The position numbers and the translations under genes were made by a program. From assembly GCA_020426085.1 (NCBI GenBank), contig JAGQQP010000003.1, forward strand, positions 1 through 29,243: DNA of 29,243 nt, in the 5' to 3' direction. The notes beneath the pieces are model-generated. The model made no database searches. It saw only the letters and a list, made by a program, of their open reading frames with translations, and was not told the origin of the DNA. Of the stretch, positions 16,674 to 26,341 are shown piece by piece. Every line of letters begins with the position of its first letter. Positions within the stretch are counted from its first letter, which is position 1. This DNA comes from Planctomycetaceae bacterium. GTDB taxonomy: Bacteria; Planctomycetota; Planctomycetia; Planctomycetales; Planctomycetaceae.

Positions 16674-18910
16674 TGGCTTCCCCCTACGATCAGGATTCTG
16701 ACGACCGCATTTATACTCCCACCAGATCGTTCCGATTCTCTGGACTGCTGCAAAAAGAACTACGCGAAATTCTTCGGGATCGACGAACTGTCATTACATT
16801 AATCCTGATGCCTTTGCTGGTCTACCCGTTACTGGGTTTGATGCTGCAGAAGTTTTTATTAAGCCAGACATCTCAGCTTAATGAAATTGAATACCGGGTC
16901 GTTTTGCCCAACGAGTCAGAAGGGCAGATGTTTCGAGCATTGTTTGAAAAGGGAGATAAGCTCTTCGCAGAACGGAATCAGTCCCTCACGAAACTGAAAC
17001 CGGTGAAAGAAAAACAGACTGACAATGCACTGACTGCATTCCAGGATGTTAAACCTGTTGTGAAATTCATGATTGCCGAATCCGCCGGTGAAAATCACAA
17101 CATTTTGAAACTGGTTCGTGAAGGTGTGGTTGATGTGGGCGTTCGCTACTTTCCCATCGATGTAGAAAATCCAAAGGCGAAACAGAAAGAACACAGTGGG
17201 CGGTTTCAGATTATTTATGGTGCGCAATCTGCGCACAGCCGACGTGCTGCAGAATATGTGGAAGAACGGCTGCAGGCCGTTCGCTGGAACTACCGGGATC
17301 AGATGCTGACGAATATGGGAGAGAGTGTGACTGTCCCGTTTGTGACTTCCGTTTCATCCGTGAAGTCTGAAATGGTCCAGGCCTATTCGCTGGTAACCAT
17401 CGTACCCCTGATCCTGATTCTGATGACAATGACGGGGGCCGTCTATCCTGCCATCGATTTAACTGCAGGGGAACGGGAACGTGGCACGTTGGAAACCCTC
17501 ATCTCAGCACCACTGCCCCGGATGTGGATCCTGTGCGCCAAGTTCATTTCAGTACTGGTCGTCGCCGTGATGACGGCGCTGGTGAATATGACGGCGATGC
17601 TGGCGACTGCCTACGCCAACGGCCTGGAGACCGTGCTCTTCGGTGAAGGTATGACACCATTAGTTTTGATGGAAATTTTACTGTTGCTGGTGATCTTTGC
17701 TGCATTCTTTTCTGCAGTACTGTTATGTATCACGAGTTTTGCCCGGAGCTTTAAAGAGGCACAGGCCTATCTGATCCCCTTAATGCTGATTTCGATGGCT
17801 CCCGGAATTCTGGGGATGGTACCGGATTTGGAAATGACGCCTTTGTGGGCCGTGATCCCTCTGGCGAATATCGTATTATTGAGCCGTGACTTTCTATTGC
17901 ATGAAGCAGAACCGACACTGTTTTTTATCTCGGTATTTTCCACATTATTTTATGGCATTGTCGCTCTCAGCCTTGCTGCCCGGATTTTTGGTACAGATAC
18001 CATTCTCTATCAGAGCGAAACTTCCTGGTCTGATTTCTTTAAACGATCCCGCAAGTCCCATCAATATCCTGCCTTGAACAATGCTATGCTTTGCCTGGCA
18101 GTGATGTTTCCGACATTTATCCTCTCGGCCGCATTTGTGGGGCGGCTCAGGGAGATGACCATTTCTCAACGACTTCTGGTTTCAGGAACATTGACCTTTT
18201 GCCTGTTTCTGCTGATTCCTATGCTGTTTGCCTGGCTGGGTGGGGTGAATCTGAAGACCGGTTTTCGCTGGTTTAAACCGCGTCTGGTTTCCTGTCTGGG
18301 GGCAGTCCTCCTGGGATTTACCTTATGGCCATTCGCTTATGAAATAGAAATTCTGGCATTAACCGATGCGAGAATTGAAACACTTTCGCGCCTGTTTGAA
18401 TCAATGAAACTTGAACTGGCGGCGGTTCCGTTATGGGTCAAGCTGATCTCGCTGGCTGTCATGCCGGCTGTCTGTGAAGAACTGTTTTTCCGCGGCTATC
18501 TGTTAAGCTCACTGCTGCATCGATTTTCCAGTTTATGGGCGATCGTGACCTCCTCACTCCTGTTTGCATTATTTCATGTTATTGTCCGTGATTCACTGTT
18601 TATCGAACGCTTTTTCCCCAGCTTTTTTATGGGACTCTGTCTGGCATACGTGAATGTTCGATCTCGCAGTGTCATCCCTGGCATCCTGTTGCACATGATT
18701 CATAATGGCCTGCTGATTACCATTGCCAGTTATCAGAATTACTTTGCGGACTGGGAAATCAATATCGAGAATCAGAAGCATTTGCCTGTCAGTTGGCTGG
18801 CGGGTTCTCTTCTGGTTGTGGTCATCGGCTTCGCGCTGGTGCGTCTCAGTAATCGCCGACCGTCTATGTCTGCTACTGAAACTCCAGCTGCCGAGATGGT
18901 GACCAGTTGA
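16673..18910 (+). CDS. ABC-2 permease (NatB-like) fused to CPBP intramembrane protease
   Basis: 745 residues from the ATG that overlaps the ATPase stop. The N-terminal half has a first membrane helix (about 42-62), a large extracytoplasmic domain (about 65-235) and a cluster of helices to about residue 435, the NatB/ABC-2 exporter layout. The C-terminal part is a separate multi-helix CPBP (CAAX-protease/bacteriocin-processing) domain with its glutamate motif EELFFR (Glu602, Glu603, Arg607), a histidine in ALFHV (His635) and HMIHN (His674, Asn678). All catalytic positions are kept, so the protease should be active inside the membrane. Export and peptide cleavage in one chain would suit a peptide or lipopeptide substrate, but this is inference. 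The reading frame is continuous across the junction. Confidence 0.9.
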   Translation: MASPYDQDSDDRIYTPTRSFRFSGLLQKELREILRDRRTVITLILMPLLVYPLLGLMLQKFLLSQTSQLNEIEYRVVLPNESEGQMFRALFEKGDKLFAERNQSLTKLKPVKEKQTDNALTAFQDVKPVVKFMIAESAGENHNILKLVREGVVDVGVRYFPIDVENPKAKQKEHSGRFQIIYGAQSAHSRRAAEYVEERLQAVRWNYRDQMLTNMGESVTVPFVTSVSSVKSEMVQAYSLVTIVPLILILMTMTGAVYPAIDLTAGERERGTLETLISAPLPRMWILCAKFISVLVVAVMTALVNMTAMLATAYANGLETVLFGEGMTPLVLMEILLLLVIFAAFFSAVLLCITSFARSFKEAQAYLIPLMLISMAPGILGMVPDLEMTPLWAVIPLANIVLLSRDFLLHEAEPTLFFISVFSTLFYGIVALSLAARIFGTDTILYQSETSWSDFFKRSRKSHQYPALNNAMLCLAVMFPTFILSAAFVGRLREMTISQRLLVSGTLTFCLFLLIPMLFAWLGGVNLKTGFRWFKPRLVSCLGAVLLGFTLWPFAYEIEILALTDARIETLSRLFESMKLELAAVPLWVKLISLAVMPAVCEELFFRGYLLSSLLHRFSSLWAIVTSSLLFALFHVIVRDSLFIERFFPSFFMGLCLAYVNVRSRSVIPGILLHMIHNGLLITIASYQNYFADWEINIENQKHLPVSWLAGSLLVVVIGFALVRLSNRRPSMSATETPAAEMVTS

Positions 18911-18934
18911 CGGCAAATCCGCCTGTCAGTTAGA

Positions 18935-18957
18935 AAAACTGAATTCTCAGTTTCTTT
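18935..18957 (+). terminator. Weak hairpin after the ABC operon
   Basis: aaactga (18936-18942) and tcagttt (18947-18953) form a 7-bp stem with a four-base loop and a short pyrimidine-rich tail (ctttcc). It lies about 25 bases after the permease stop and may end or weaken transcription before the sulfatase gene. Confidence 0.45.
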
Positions 18958-19018
18958 CCAATCTGAATGTTTTTAGGATTGAGAAGCATCTTTTATTCAT
19001 TCCAGGACTGGAGAAATA

Positions 19019-20575
19019 ATGGCTTCGAAATGTGTCCTTTTCTTCCTGTTGAGTTTGACTCCCGGATTTCTGTTTGCTGCACAACAGTCTCATCCTAATA
19101 TTGTGGTGATTCTGGCTGATGATTTCGGTGTGGGGGATATTCAGGCTCATTATCCCCACAATAAAATTTCGACTCCGTATCTGGATCAACTGGTTAAGGA
19201 GGGAATGAGTTTTACAGACGCGCATAGCGGGTCGGCAGTCTGTTCTCCTACCCGCTACGGTTTATTGACCGGCCGGTATAGCTGGCGGACCCGCTTGCAG
19301 GAATGGGTGATCGCAGCTTATGAGCCTCCACTCATTTCTGAAGATCGACCGACTCTGCCGGGGCTGCTTAAGTCAAGTGGATATCAGACAGCATGTTTCG
19401 GGAAGTGGCATCTGGGCTGGAACTGGCCGGGGCCACAATCCAGTCAGATGCTGGAGCAGAAAAACGCACAGTGGAAATATGAATGGGATTTTACAAAACC
19501 GATCAAGGGAGGACCTGTCGCGCGGGGGTTCGATTATTTTTTTGGAGTCGACCTTCCCAACCTGCCTCCGTTCACTTTCATTGAAAATGACCATGTATTC
19601 GTACAACCGACGGCCGAATTTAAACTCGATCACAGTGAAGGGATCGTATTGCCGCGAGCATTCGTCGGGGCACCAACTGCGCCTGACTGGCGTATGCAGA
19701 AGATCTTGCCAGAAATTACCAGGCGAGCTGTAAAGTACATTGAGCAGCGGTCTCAGAAGCAGTCTCCCTTCTTCCTCTATTTTTCCATGACATCTCCGCA
19801 TGAACCGGTGGTTCCCTCAGCGAAATTCCAGGGAAAAAGCGGGATCGCACCGATTGCCGACTTTGTTATGGAAACGGACTGGTCTGCCGGGCAGGTCATC
19901 GAGGCGATTGATCGGGCAGGGATGAAAGACAACACGATTGTGATTTTCACAGCAGATAATGGACACTCCCACTACACCGGCTGGAATGATCTGGTGGAGG
20001 CAGGTCATCAACCGAGCGGTCCTTATCGCGGTCATAAGGGAGATATCTGGGAGGGAGGACATCGAGTCCCTCTGGTAGTACGCTGGCCAAAACAGATTCA
20101 GGCAGGCAGCAGGAGTCCGCAACTGGTTTGTCTGACAGATCTGCTGGCAACCTGTGCCGAAATTACAGGAGCGGAACTTCCACAGCAGGGAGCGGAAGAC
20201 AGTATCAGTTTTCTGCCTGCATTACTTGGGAAAAAAGCGAATGTGTCACGCCAGACACTGGTTAACCATTCCAATCATGGCGAATTTGCTTATCGTAATG
20301 GTCCCTGGAAACTGGTCTTTAAAATGAGTGGGCGAAATCTGGAACAGTCCCGCGGCAAACCGACGATTGCGGAACTTTATCATCTGGAATCTGATCTCAG
20401 CGAAGCACATGATCTGGCAGCGAAACATCCTGAACTCGTCAGACAGATGGCCGCTGATTTTAAAAAGTTAATCGAGCAGGGCAGTAGTCGGGCCGGCCAG
20501 AAAGCCGCCAATGATGCACAGGTTCGGTTCGATATCACGCAGAAACAACGCTGGTCACCTGCATTGAACGACTGA
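19019..20575 (+). CDS. Secreted sulfatase (arylsulfatase family)
   Basis: 518 residues; GGAG lies shortly before the ATG. A signal peptide (about 1-21, ending LFAAQQ) exports it. The metal-binding Asp pair is Asp34-Asp35 (ILADDFG). The sulfatase signature CSPTRYGLLTGR begins at Cys75, the residue that must be oxidised to formylglycine. FGKWHLG and, later, FTADNGHSHYTG supply further active-site and metal residues. It hydrolyses sulfate esters, probably of algal or other polysaccharides, outside the cytoplasm; the substrate is unknown. No maturase gene is nearby. The gene converges with dinB, leaving 14 bases between stops. Confidence 0.94.
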   Translation: MASKCVLFFLLSLTPGFLFAAQQSHPNIVVILADDFGVGDIQAHYPHNKISTPYLDQLVKEGMSFTDAHSGSAVCSPTRYGLLTGRYSWRTRLQEWVIAAYEPPLISEDRPTLPGLLKSSGYQTACFGKWHLGWNWPGPQSSQMLEQKNAQWKYEWDFTKPIKGGPVARGFDYFFGVDLPNLPPFTFIENDHVFVQPTAEFKLDHSEGIVLPRAFVGAPTAPDWRMQKILPEITRRAVKYIEQRSQKQSPFFLYFSMTSPHEPVVPSAKFQGKSGIAPIADFVMETDWSAGQVIEAIDRAGMKDNTIVIFTADNGHSHYTGWNDLVEAGHQPSGPYRGHKGDIWEGGHRVPLVVRWPKQIQAGSRSPQLVCLTDLLATCAEITGAELPQQGAEDSISFLPALLGKKANVSRQTLVNHSNHGEFAYRNGPWKLVFKMSGRNLEQSRGKPTIAELYHLESDLSEAHDLAAKHPELVRQMAADFKKLIEQGSSRAGQKAANDAQVRFDITQKQRWSPALND

Positions 20576-20589
20576 TCGATTCTATGTGG

Positions 20590-21780
20590 TTAAGGCGAGG
20601 TTTCTTCTTGAGAATCCTCGTTCAGAATCCGATTGCCCCGGATAATGGAATCGCTGCCAAAACGATTCGCGATCTGATCCTTCACCTGATCCAGACGCGA
20701 GAATTTCTGTTGATCTTCTTCGTCAAATAACGATTTCTGTTGCCGTGAACCGCTTTGAAAGCCAGTCACGCCAACACCAATCAGCCTGATCGACAGGGGA
20801 CGGTCCGGTAGCTTCTGCTCCAGCATCAGTAAGGCAGACTGTTCAATTTCTCTGGTGAGGTCCGTTGGCTGAGAGATGGTGATGGACCTTGTAAATGTAG
20901 AGAAGTCATCATAGCGTATTTTCAACTGGATCGTTTTGCCACGCAGCTTGTTTTTGCGCAATCGACGTGCGACATCTTCCACCAGACTGATCAGGACTGT
21001 TCTCAGTATTTCCTGATCATTGACGTCACTGGAAAAAGTGGTTTCGCGTGAGATTGATTTGGCCTGCCTTTCGGGGACCACGGCCCGATCATCCAGTCCC
21101 TGAGCGAGATTCCACAAGTGAGAGCCCTGATCTCCGAACAGTTCCGTCAAGACCGGGAGTTCTAATACTCTCAATTGCGAAATGGTCTGGATGCCCAGTC
21201 GATTAAAACGCTGCGTCGCCACTTTTCCAATTCCCCAGACTCGGGAAACAGGAAGCGGGTCGAGAAACTCCTGGATTTGATCTGGATCGACGACTACCAG
21301 CCCATCAGGTTTGTCCGCGTCGCTGGCGATTTTGGCGAGGAACTTATTGGGAGCGACTCCGACTGAAGCGATTAAATGCAAACTTTGTCTGACTTCCTGT
21401 TTGATTGAAGTTGCAATTTCTCTCCCGTTCCCAAAGAGTAACTGACTGCCGCTGACATCCAGAAATGCTTCATCCAGTGAGAGTGGTTCTACCAGCGGAG
21501 TATATTTCCGAAAGATCTTCTGCAGCGATTGTGAGACCTCGGCATAATCGCTCATGCGAACGGGGAAAAAATGTGCCTGTGGGCAGAGTTGCCGGGCCGT
21601 TTTCATTGGCATCGCGCTGTGCACACCAAATTTGCGCGCCGGATAGTTGGCAGCGGAAACGACGCCTCTGTGTTCGGCTTGACCTCCGACGATGATGGGC
21701 TGCCCCTGCAGTTCGGGGTGGTCCCGCTCCTCGATCGATGCGTAAAACGCGTCCATATCTACGTGAAGGATTGTTCGCAT
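20590..21780 (-). CDS. dinB: DNA polymerase IV (Y family)
   Basis: 396 residues from the ATG at 21780. A GTG at 21816 would add 12 residues, but from 21780 the active-site residues fall at the E. coli numbers: Asp8 (HVDMDAF), Asp103 and Glu104 (SLDEAFLD), with an aromatic steric-gate residue at Tyr13. The enzyme performs error-prone translesion synthesis. A little-finger domain follows, and near the C-terminus QKSLF matches the beta-clamp binding pentapeptide. About 35 residues extend beyond the clamp motif. No LexA box was recognised upstream by eye, and the SD is weak. Confidence 0.95.
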   Translation of the reverse strand: MRTILHVDMDAFYASIEERDHPELQGQPIIVGGQAEHRGVVSAANYPARKFGVHSAMPMKTARQLCPQAHFFPVRMSDYAEVSQSLQKIFRKYTPLVEPLSLDEAFLDVSGSQLLFGNGREIATSIKQEVRQSLHLIASVGVAPNKFLAKIASDADKPDGLVVVDPDQIQEFLDPLPVSRVWGIGKVATQRFNRLGIQTISQLRVLELPVLTELFGDQGSHLWNLAQGLDDRAVVPERQAKSISRETTFSSDVNDQEILRTVLISLVEDVARRLRKNKLRGKTIQLKIRYDDFSTFTRSITISQPTDLTREIEQSALLMLEQKLPDRPLSIRLIGVGVTGFQSGSRQQKSLFDEEDQQKFSRLDQVKDQIANRFGSDSIIRGNRILNEDSQEETSP

Positions 21781-21985
21781 ACGGGAAATCGCTGCTGTTC
21801 TATTTCTTAATGTCACTTATTAACAGGTCGCGTCCTGTTCAATTCCGCTTTACTATATTTGACTGATTTCGCAGTCATCTTCTGCTTCAGGTCTACTGAT
21901 TTTCCAGGATTCATTTTAGCATGGATTTCCTGTGAGACGTACAAAAAAGAATAAAGTCAAATCAGATATAAACGCAGCTTGATCT

Positions 21986-22015
21986 TTGCAAAGCTGTTTC
22001 CTTGTGCCTTATAAT
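21986..22015 (+). promoter_or_regulatory. Probable promoter for the Tat-exported Gfo/Idh/MocA gene
   Basis: TTGCAA (21986-21991) and a perfect TATAAT (22010-22015) are separated by 18 bases, about 85 bases ahead of the GTG start. A small hairpin attcac/gtgaat (22050-22055, 22060-22065) lies in the leader. Confidence 0.5.
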
Positions 22016-22100
22016 TGCTGATGATCAGTTCTGTTCCTGCCTGAACGCGATTCACAGTCGTGAATTGTTGTTTCAATACTTAGTCAATAAGGAGTCTTCC

Positions 22101-23483
22101 GTGAGTAATCAAAAACAGAATCGTCGCGACTTTTTGAAAACTTCCGCCGCTGCCGCCGTCGGTAGCAGTGTTCCCTTCTGGTTCCATATTGACCCTGCCA
22201 GTGCCTATAACTTTAAAGCTGCCAATGATCGTCCCGTCGTAGGTTGTATTGGAACAGGCAGCCGCTGGAATGCTATCGGACCGAATGCAATGAAGTACGG
22301 AGATGTCATTGCCGTTTGTGATGTCGACTCCGCTCATGCCGGTAAAGCTCACGATAAAGTGAAAGATATTCAGGGTAAAAAGGGGAATAACAAAGAAGTT
22401 GCTGTATTCGAAGATTACCGGAAGATTCTCGATAATCCCGACATTGATATTGTCACGATTGTGACAACCGACCACTGGCATACAAAGATCGCCATTGAAG
22501 CGATGAAAGCCGGTAAAGATGTTTACTGCGAAAAACCTTTGACGCTGACCATCGATGAAGGGAAGCAGATTATCAAAGCATTGAAAGAAACGGGACGCGT
22601 CTTTCAGGTGGGAACGCAGCAGCGTAGTGAAATGGGGCAACGGTTCCTGAATGCTTTGGGAGTTATTAAAGAAGGGCGTCTCGGTGATATCACCGAAGTG
22701 GAGTGTGTGATTGGCGGGGTGACTCCCAGCGGTACCATTCCTGTGGCCGAAGTGCCCAAGACTTTGAACTGGGAAAAATGGCTCGGACAGGCTCCGATGA
22801 CCGATTATCGCTGGAAGGCTGGTGAAGGGGAGAAAGGCCGACCCCAAACACGTTGTCACTATGAATTCCGCTGGTGGTATGAATATTCCGGAGGAAAAAT
22901 GACCGACTGGGGTGCTCACCATGTGGATATTGCACAATGGGGCATTGGCATGGATCATTCCGGCCCGACTCAGGTCATTCCGATTTCTGCCGAGCATCCG
23001 ATTCCATTAAAGGATGGGGTGCCGACCAGGGACGATGAATATAACGTTGCTTCCAAGTTTGAAGTGCAGTGTAATTTCCCGAACGATGTCAAAATGACAA
23101 TCAAGAGCGATGGGCGAAACGGAATCCTGTTTACGGGAACGAAAGGGCGGATGTTTGTCAGTCGTGGTGATCTGACCGGAAAGCCTGTTGAAGACCTTAA
23201 GGATAATCCGCTTTCCAGTGATACCATCAAGAAGCTCTATAAAGGTCGTCAGCCCGGCGATCATATGCGCAACTTCTTTGAATGTGTTGAAGCGCGGGAA
23301 CAACCTATTTCCGACGTGATGACCCATCATCGTGCCATTACAACCTGTCATCTGGCTAATATTGCCATCCGTCTGAATCGTTCTCTGGAATGGGATCCCA
23401 AGACAGAGCAGATCATTGGTGATGACGAGGCAAATCAGTGGCAGAGTAGAGAGCAACGTAAAGGCTACGAAACCAACGCGTAG
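22101..23483 (+). CDS. Gfo/Idh/MocA family oxidoreductase with Tat signal
   Basis: 460 residues from GTG at 22101, which has AAGGAG six bases upstream; the ORF is open further upstream but this SD decides the start. The N-terminus carries a twin-arginine signal, NRRDFLK (Arg8-Arg9), then an Ala-rich hydrophobic stretch, so the protein is exported already folded, probably with its NAD(P) bound. The Rossmann motif GCIGTGSRW follows. The EKP motif (YCEKPLTL) that marks the catalytic side of the family is present. Such exported members are frequent in planctomycetes and are thought to act on sugars, but the substrate is unknown. A good terminator follows the gene. Confidence 0.92.
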   Translation: MSNQKQNRRDFLKTSAAAAVGSSVPFWFHIDPASAYNFKAANDRPVVGCIGTGSRWNAIGPNAMKYGDVIAVCDVDSAHAGKAHDKVKDIQGKKGNNKEVAVFEDYRKILDNPDIDIVTIVTTDHWHTKIAIEAMKAGKDVYCEKPLTLTIDEGKQIIKALKETGRVFQVGTQQRSEMGQRFLNALGVIKEGRLGDITEVECVIGGVTPSGTIPVAEVPKTLNWEKWLGQAPMTDYRWKAGEGEKGRPQTRCHYEFRWWYEYSGGKMTDWGAHHVDIAQWGIGMDHSGPTQVIPISAEHPIPLKDGVPTRDDEYNVASKFEVQCNFPNDVKMTIKSDGRNGILFTGTKGRMFVSRGDLTGKPVEDLKDNPLSSDTIKKLYKGRQPGDHMRNFFECVEAREQPISDVMTHHRAITTCHLANIAIRLNRSLEWDPKTEQIIGDDEANQWQSREQRKGYETNA

Positions 23484-23516
23484 GCTATCGTTGTCATTCA
23501 GCAGACAAAGCGCTCG

Positions 23517-23560
23517 GCCTGGAGGGTGATTCGTTACCCTTCAGGCTATTTTTATTTCTG
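23517..23560 (+). terminator. Intrinsic terminator after the Gfo/Idh/MocA gene
   Basis: gcctg-g-agggt (23517-23527) pairs with accct-t-caggc (23536-23546), a 10-bp stem with one mismatch, followed by tatttttatttc. It lies about 35 bases beyond the stop codon. Confidence 0.85.
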
Positions 23561-23596
23561 TGCGTCGACGATCAGAATCGTTCTTCTCTGGTTGTT

Positions 23597-24436
23597 TCAC
23601 ATCCAGAGGTGGAGTCGAGACTGTAAATCTTCGGGTAAGCGTTTTTTAACCGCATTCATGACCTGGTTATCATGATAGCGCGTGCTGAAGTGAGCCAGAA
23701 TGATGAATTCATTCTGGAATCGTTCCGCGCGTTCGACGATATCATCCAGGTGCATGTGCCCGAATTTGTGAATTTTTTCCCGACGGTGTTCGGGGCGATA
23801 AAATGTCATCTCCGTAATCAGAACTTTGGATTCATACGCGGTTTCGAAATGATCCAGACCGGCAGGGGCGGTGTCTCCCGTGTAGCAGACCAGTGGGACA
23901 CGAATTTCTTCACTGACCTCAATACCAGAGACGCGGGCATCGCGAATCTCTGTTTCCGGTTTTCCCTGAAATTCAGGTTTCAGTTTTTTTCGGCAGTCCC
24001 AGACCTGAAACCCCAGCGAAGGGACGGTGTGTTTTGTCTGGAATGCCGTGACAGCGTGTTCTCTTGAGAGCTGTATTTCTTCTCCATCCGTCAAGCCAAT
24101 CAGTTCACACTCCATTCGGCCCCGATCCAGTTTCTGCCAGCTTTTCAACATTTTCCAGACGGGGTCTTTGACTTCCTCGGGCAGGTAGATCGTGGGGGGG
24201 CTCATTTTCATCATCCGACGACGCGCGACAAAAGCGGGAAGCGCCGCCATGTGATCGAGGTGTGCATGCGTAATGAAAAATACGGCTGTCCCCATGAAAG
24301 ACCAGGGACTGCCACCGAGGTCAAAGCCCAGTTTGAGTTCAGGGATTCTCCAGTAACTTTGAACGGCGGCCCGTGAGTAGCCTTCTATGGTGAGGCCTTT
24401 ATATTTCACAGATTGCAGTGGCAGATTTTCGAGCAT
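23597..24436 (-). CDS. Metallo-beta-lactamase fold hydrolase, RNase Z-like
   Basis: 279 residues. The zinc motif THAHLDH (His57, His59, Asp61, His62) is followed by His136 in KHTVPSLGF, Asp188 in YTGDT, His227 in GHMHLDD and His249 in AHFSTRY, the order and spacing expected of tRNase Z. RNase Z removes the 3' trailer of precursor tRNA in the cytoplasm. Oddly, the N-terminus (about 1-50) lacks the usual LGTG..P...R opening and DCGEG element, having FDLGG instead. The enzyme is therefore RNase Z or a close relative with another phosphodiester substrate. No strong SD precedes the ATG. It is convergent with the preceding gene and downstream of a terminator. Confidence 0.82.
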   Translation of the reverse strand: MLENLPLQSVKYKGLTIEGYSRAAVQSYWRIPELKLGFDLGGSPWSFMGTAVFFITHAHLDHMAALPAFVARRRMMKMSPPTIYLPEEVKDPVWKMLKSWQKLDRGRMECELIGLTDGEEIQLSREHAVTAFQTKHTVPSLGFQVWDCRKKLKPEFQGKPETEIRDARVSGIEVSEEIRVPLVCYTGDTAPAGLDHFETAYESKVLITEMTFYRPEHRREKIHKFGHMHLDDIVERAERFQNEFIILAHFSTRYHDNQVMNAVKKRLPEDLQSRLHLWM

Positions 24437-24599
24437 AATCGTACTGGTGAATTTAAAACTTTTTTAGTGGTCTGAAAACCGGATCAAAATCGCGATGATT
24501 TTCTAATTGTTTTTCAGTGGGACGTAATTCTGCGTTTAATCTGGTCAATTTAGACTCAGAAATGGAAAGACTGTCAGATTACCCCAATTCTACCCGCAT

Positions 24600-24650
24600 A
24601 CCAATAAATACACCGCCGGAATTCGTAAAGGGTTCGAGATTCGGCGGTGT
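24600..24650 (-). terminator. Intrinsic terminator for the cytoplasmic Gfo/Idh/MocA gene
   Basis: acaccgccg (24610-24618) and cggcggtgt (24642-24650) form a 9-bp stem, extended by a few pairs past a bulge. On the minus strand it is followed by TATTTATT, and it lies about 40 bases after the gene's stop. Confidence 0.75.
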
Positions 24651-24688
24651 GTTCTCGGTTATATTGATCTGACAGGCAGTGATGACAC

Positions 24689-25750
24689 TTATTTGACGGG
24701 AATGGATCGGCCTGTCTGGATACTTTTTGCCTCAGCGTAGCAGATTTTCAGGGCATCTCGGGCAAGTGCTCCCGATAATGCCTCAGGTTCTTCACCACTT
24801 TGAAGTGCATCGACGGCTGCCTGTAATTCCAGGGTAAACGCCGCACACCAGGCATCGCCCCCTTTGAGTTTCGGGTGCTTGAGTTGACCATTTTTCGTAA
24901 TCAAAGTCAGTGGTTGGCTGATAATCCACTCTTTGTTTTTGCCGACTCCCATTGTACCAGCACCAAACAGAACTGTTGCGTCTTCGAAATAGAGTTCATA
25001 TCCATGCGCAAATTCCAGTCCTCTGGCGGCGATTCCCCCGCTCACACAACTGACTGCCAGGTTCGGATCGTCGTAATCGTAGACAGTATGGACGTGGTTA
25101 ATGAATCCTTTGTTTTCAATGCCGCGTGAGGTGACTTTTGTGGGCACTCCACACATCAGGCTGATCAGGTGGTTATCATGAATGTGCAGATCGATTCCCC
25201 AGCCACCCAGTTTCTGGAAATCTTCGATATTTTCGGACCATTTAGGAGGAGCCATCACGCGGCGGAAATGGGCTGCCAGCAGTTTCCCATATTTATTGCT
25301 TCTGACGCATTCTACCGCAAACTGAAATTCAGGGAAAAATGGCAGGACCTGGGCAACCATGAACTTGACCCCTGCTTTTTCCGCGGCTTTCACCATTTTG
25401 TTGGCCGCTTTCAGATCAATGGCGATTGGTTTTTCAACAAGTGTATGTTTTCCAGCCTGGATAGAATCCAGTGCTACCTGTTCATGCATCTGGGTGGGCA
25501 GGCAGATGTCAACGAGGTCAATATCGGGGTCTGCCAGCAGATCATGGTAATCGCTGTACTGCTTCACCTTGGATAAATCAACCTGGGAACCGCGGGGGCC
25601 AAAGTTTCCTTCTATACTGCTCCAGTCTCCTGCCAGCTTTTTGGAATCTCGGGTTGAGATGGCAGTGACTTTCGCTCCTTTGAGTTTTCTGGCTCCTTCA
25701 AAATGAGCCATTCCCATAAAACCGATGCCGATAATTCCAATACTAACCAT
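24689..25750 (-). CDS. Gfo/Idh/MocA family oxidoreductase, cytoplasmic
   Basis: 353 residues from the ATG at 25750, preceded by AGGGGA at good spacing. The frame is open about 107 codons further upstream, but that stretch has no family likeness and the Rossmann motif IGIIGIGFMGMAH begins immediately after this ATG. The family EKP motif is present (LVEKPIAI), and a His-rich segment GWGIDLHIHDNH around the substrate site follows. NAD(P)-dependent oxidation or reduction of a sugar or inositol-like compound is expected. No signal peptide, unlike the exported homologue at 22101-23483. Substrate unknown. Confidence 0.92.
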   Translation of the reverse strand: MVSIGIIGIGFMGMAHFEGARKLKGAKVTAISTRDSKKLAGDWSSIEGNFGPRGSQVDLSKVKQYSDYHDLLADPDIDLVDICLPTQMHEQVALDSIQAGKHTLVEKPIAIDLKAANKMVKAAEKAGVKFMVAQVLPFFPEFQFAVECVRSNKYGKLLAAHFRRVMAPPKWSENIEDFQKLGGWGIDLHIHDNHLISLMCGVPTKVTSRGIENKGFINHVHTVYDYDDPNLAVSCVSGGIAARGLEFAHGYELYFEDATVLFGAGTMGVGKNKEWIISQPLTLITKNGQLKHPKLKGGDAWCAAFTLELQAAVDALQSGEEPEALSGALARDALKICYAEAKSIQTGRSIPVK

Positions 25751-26148
25751 GATGTTCCCCTGGTCATGTGGTCGAAAATCTGAGTTAGTTAACACTGTTG
25801 CTAAAGACTGACGACCGTGGCTGCAATCGTCAAGCTTTTCACAATCGGTTTTCAATTTCTTGGACCATCTTTCAGATCGATCTTTCCAGATCGTAAAGCA
25901 GATTTCTATTAGAAGGTTGTTTCTGCATTTCTGATTTCGTTGAAAAAAAATCCGCGCCCTGTTTCCAGTATCCTGGATTTCAATGGTGGCGGTGTCGAAG
26001 TTGGTCGGCTGGAATCGCGGTTTTGCTGCCCGGTTTTTGTGCAGACGGCTGGTTGCGTAAATATCGGGCACGAATCTGGGGTAAATGGCTGGTTCAGGGG
26101 CAGGTTTTGGTGGCTGTGGAGCCTGGTGGGTAATTTTTCAGTCTGGGC

Positions 26149-26178
26149 TAGACATCAGAAATTGAAAAGTGTTATCAT
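26149..26178 (+). promoter_or_regulatory. Candidate csrA promoter
   Basis: TAGACA (26149-26154) and TATCAT (26173-26178) each match 5 of 6 consensus bases and are 18 bases apart. Transcription starting near 26185 would leave a leader of about 165 bases before csrA. Confidence 0.45.
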
Positions 26179-26286
26179 ACTGATGTCGACATCGTAGTGA
26201 TGGCAGTTTGTTGAAAGAGAAGGCTATTTTCAGCAAATTGTCTAGATGAGTACTCTTTAACTACCCTCATCCTGCAAGTTGCTTCA

Positions 26287-26341
26287 ACCTTACTTAGTAA
26301 GGTAACAGGGAAGTATGAGGGCCCAGACAACGAAGGATTCG
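26287..26341 (+). promoter_or_regulatory. csrA leader with two CsrA-type GGA sites
   Basis: A hairpin accttac-tta-gtaaggt (26287-26303) is followed by ACAGGGA (26305-26311), a full match to the ACARGGA core of the known CsrA site. A second site, CGAA-GGA-TTCG (26331-26341), is a four-pair stem with GGA in the loop and contains the likely SD AAGGA, ending seven bases before the ATG. The two GGA triplets are 23 bases apart, close enough for one CsrA dimer to bridge. Binding is inferred from the motif. Confidence 0.65.

Noticed and set aside
22080..22997. 305-codon open frame on the minus strand
   Set aside because: Antisense to the Tat-exported Gfo/Idh/MocA gene, with no motif or SD of its own.
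25751..26071. N-terminal extension of the cytoplasmic Gfo/Idh/MocA protein
   Set aside because: The frame is open, but the Rossmann motif starts right after the ATG at 25750, which has a good SD; the extra ~107 residues look like non-coding sequence.
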